This document shows, piece by piece, positions 42,001 through 45,000 of a DNA stretch of 64,000 bases; position 1 is the first letter of the stretch; every line of letters begins with the position of its first letter. Under the pieces are notes generated by a model. The model made no database searches and was not told the origin of the DNA. It saw only the letters and a list, made by a program, of their open reading frames with translations. This stretch comes from Agapetus fuscipes. Its lineage: Eukaryota; Arthropoda; Insecta; Trichoptera; Glossosomatidae. The stretch is from the NCBI GenBank assembly GCA_951799405.1, contig OX637336.1:16349479-16413478 (forward strand), in the 5' to 3' direction. The translations under genes were made by a program, and so were the position numbers.

Positions 42001-45000
42001 AAGATTCATTTATAATGCATAACCACAAGCAGACATGCACGCTTAAACCCAAAATTCAAATGAACATGGACCCCGCAATTCACGGCGAGCAAACGTAATT
42101 TTCATCAAATATCTTTTGCCATCTAGTCCTCAACGTATTTTCTTGCAGCCTTTTCCTGAAACAGGGGTAAAAACCACCGATTTTTATAGTGCGGATATGC
42201 AGCTAACCAACTAATATTATTCAAAGAACCTAAAATCTGGATCTCACTAACAGGGATGGTGTGAATGAAAATATTCGTTCTGCGGGCATTATTGGCTCGG
42301 GTCTAAATTTTAAATAATATTTTTTCTCGGGTGACCAACGTCACAGGTCTTAACTTAAGCAACCAAAAACAGATTATTAGTTCGCCTTTCTCCTAGCAAC
42401 CCAATCGTGTGACATTATATTTTTATCTTTGATATTCGCACCGAGTACACTGCCGAAGTGGATTTATCGCAGACAGAAACTACTACTTTGTCAACGACGA
42501 TACCATGTTGAAAGCACCGGTTCTCATCAGATCACCGAAGTTCAGCAACGTTGGCCGCGGATGCTACTTGGATGGGTGACCGCTCAGGTACACCGCGTGT
42601 CGTTGGCACCTTGGATCGGTCCGTAGTCCAGTGGCAACACTTCGGACTCGTAAATAGAAGGTTGTGGATTCGGATCCCGGCGGAGCACAAAAAATATACC
42701 ATTTATATTTCCAAATATGCTCTTCGCTGAGTTGAAAAAAATCATAAAGCCTTTACCAAAGACCGGTCACTAAAGTTCCATCCAGCCTTACAGCAACTGG
42801 GTCTTGCTTGAGTATTGGCGCTTTGTAGCGACGACCAAGCTCGTACACCTCTGCGGCACTACAACAAGTGTCATAGACCCCTAGAGTCTCTAGAATCTAG
42901 GGAGTCTCCCGCACAGGAATTCTTAAAGAAAAAAAACCTTTTGCCACATTGGAATCAAAGTTTGCTATCACACGCTCAAAAAAAAAATTTCATCTTGTAG
43001 CCCGGAGCGGAGAGTCGGTCGGTTGGCCGAGTGCAGTCAGTCATTTGGCTTGCGAGTGGGGGGAACGGGTTTGATATCTACCCAGCGTTCGACTACCTAT
43101 CGCTAAAAGTAAAAGTTTCCGTGATAAATGCACTTGAAAATCTTACACTGCAATGCCCACCACGAAATGTGACACATAAAAGCCAAGCTTAATTTTCGTC
43201 ATCAAGAAGTCCGGTCGATAGCTCGGTTGTTGAGTGCTTGCATTCTACCAACTGTCACTACCAATTGCAGTCGAACCGAGATCTACCAATTGCAGTCGAA
43301 CCGAGATCTATCAATTCTACAAACAGAAACGTTAGCCATTGAGATAAAAGCCAGATAATAAGAGAAAAGACAACAGTATCTCAGCAGTAAATAATGGTAT
43401 AATATCACATATCGATAGTTTAAAGGTAAAACTGAATAATAAACATTTTAAGCTAACATGGGTTTGGAGTGACGCTTTCCGGGATCTGTTGCCGTGGTCT
43501 GTGGGAGCTGGAGCTTCCGGACGTTTCGCCCATTTCTACGATGGGCATCTTCAGCGTGAAGTATGATGATGATGATGATCTTGATGAGAACTGTGATGTC
43601 AGTGTGTGTGCACTGAGGGTTTATATGTTTACCATCTTGCTTCTACAGCGTGTGTTTGACATTTTTACCATCTTGCTGTAGAAGCAAGATGGTAAACATA
43701 TAAACCCTCAGTGCACACACACTGACATCACAGTTCTCATCAAGATCATCATCATCATCATACTTCACGCTGAAGATGTCCATCGTAGAAATGGGCGAAA
43801 CGTCCGGAAGCTCCAGCTCCCACAGACCACGGCAACAGATCCCGGAAAGCGTCACTCCAGCATCATCAGCCGGTCGTGTAAGCCTAAAACTCTTATTTAA
43901 CATGGGTTTGTCAGATTAGTGCACCTTTTTCCCTATTTTTTAAGAGAGAAAACACTAAGGAAGTGTTGAGAAAATGTTGTGATTAGTTTTGAAGTTTGTC
44001 TTAAGCATTTCTTTATAATTAGTGCATTTACTATGAGAAGATACGTACACAATAAAATGTTGTATCCACGATTTCTCAAACCAGTGAATCAGTACTTATT
44101 CCGTTTTATTTTTGAGGTGGCCATATTATTTATATTTAAAAATGAAGATAAGTAAAAAATGATCATTTAAATATGTAATGAAGTTTGTACTTGACGTCAA
44201 AAATTAGTAAAAACTCATTAATATGTGGCATAACATCCTCATTATATTTTTAATGACGCAAATCAAAATTTGGTAAAAATAATTGTTATCTTTATCCAAA
44301 CACAGCAATTTTCGATAGTATGGTTCAGGGAAGGTCGGCAAGAGTTGCAGGGCTTATGTTCATTTGAGATTGGGTTTTTTATATTGTAGGTCCACATGCG
44401 GCATGTGTAAGCGCGAAATTATGCGTGTCTGCTTGTGGGAATGCATTTAATATGAATCTCAAATGATACATATCTTTGCAGCTTAGATTTAGATGGTCGA
44501 ATGGGTAAGGCGTTGACATTCGCCTTTGCATGATTGTCTATTGAAACAAACGCAAGTTCAAACCCCACCTGCGACGTGTCCTATCGATAATGAATTTGAC
44601 CCTGGTTCAAAAGATTTCATTCAGTAATTATTGATAAATAATACATGAAATTATTAAATTATGAATTTTGCATTAATCAATCATGTTAATACCTGTTTCT
44701 GACAAGACATAAAAGGATGGTGAATTGCATTACCCTTTACACATCTATTTAAAATAAAGTCCTGCAGATTAAATGCTGGGTTTATAATGCATAATGTGCC
44801 TCCTGAACTGTATTTTTTTAAGTAGATAGATCCTGAAAACTCTAACATCAAAATGTTTTGACCGGTCTATCACTGAGATGGGCTTTCGTTCAAATGACAG
44901 AAGACTAAGATTCGAGTGCCAAGAGTGTCGGAAATGATTTCCCATTTCAGTGTAAATTTCAAACCCAAAAATTATAAAGTAGCAAGGATTTCTCAGCCTT

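Larger units (their letters stand above)
43467..43897 (+). mobile_element. Palindromic retroposon with 182-bp arms, 13-bp TSD (PLE-like)
   Basis: Arms 43467-43648 and 43676-43857 are inverted copies with one mismatch by my reading, around a 27-nt spacer. A 40-bp unpaired right end (CATCATCAGCCGGTCGTGTA, then AGCC...) follows. TAACATGGGTTTG occurs at 43454-43466 and 43898-43910. Long TSDs, a fixed 3' end and an inverted 5' part argue for target-primed reverse transcription rather than cut-and-paste. The hammerhead motif suggests a Penelope-like origin; no RT or GIY-YIG frame is present. Confidence 0.85.
43412..44110. repeat. Family G MITE, split by the palindromic retroposon
   Basis: Left part 43412-43466 (GTTTAAAGGTAAAACTGAAT) and right part 43898-44110 (CCCTATTTTTTAAGAGAGAA, ending GTACTTATTCCGTTTTATTT). 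Removing 43467-43897 and one TAACATGGGTTTG copy restores the order seen at 40.42 kb. Confidence 0.78.

Noticed and set aside
42490..42608. Functional 5S rRNA gene
   Set aside because: Diverged, fused to a tRNA-derived SINE, and the same fusion recurs at 56.5 kb; it is a SINE head.
43469..43903. Two similar proteins on opposite strands
   Set aside because: The same frame read twice because the locus is a palindrome.
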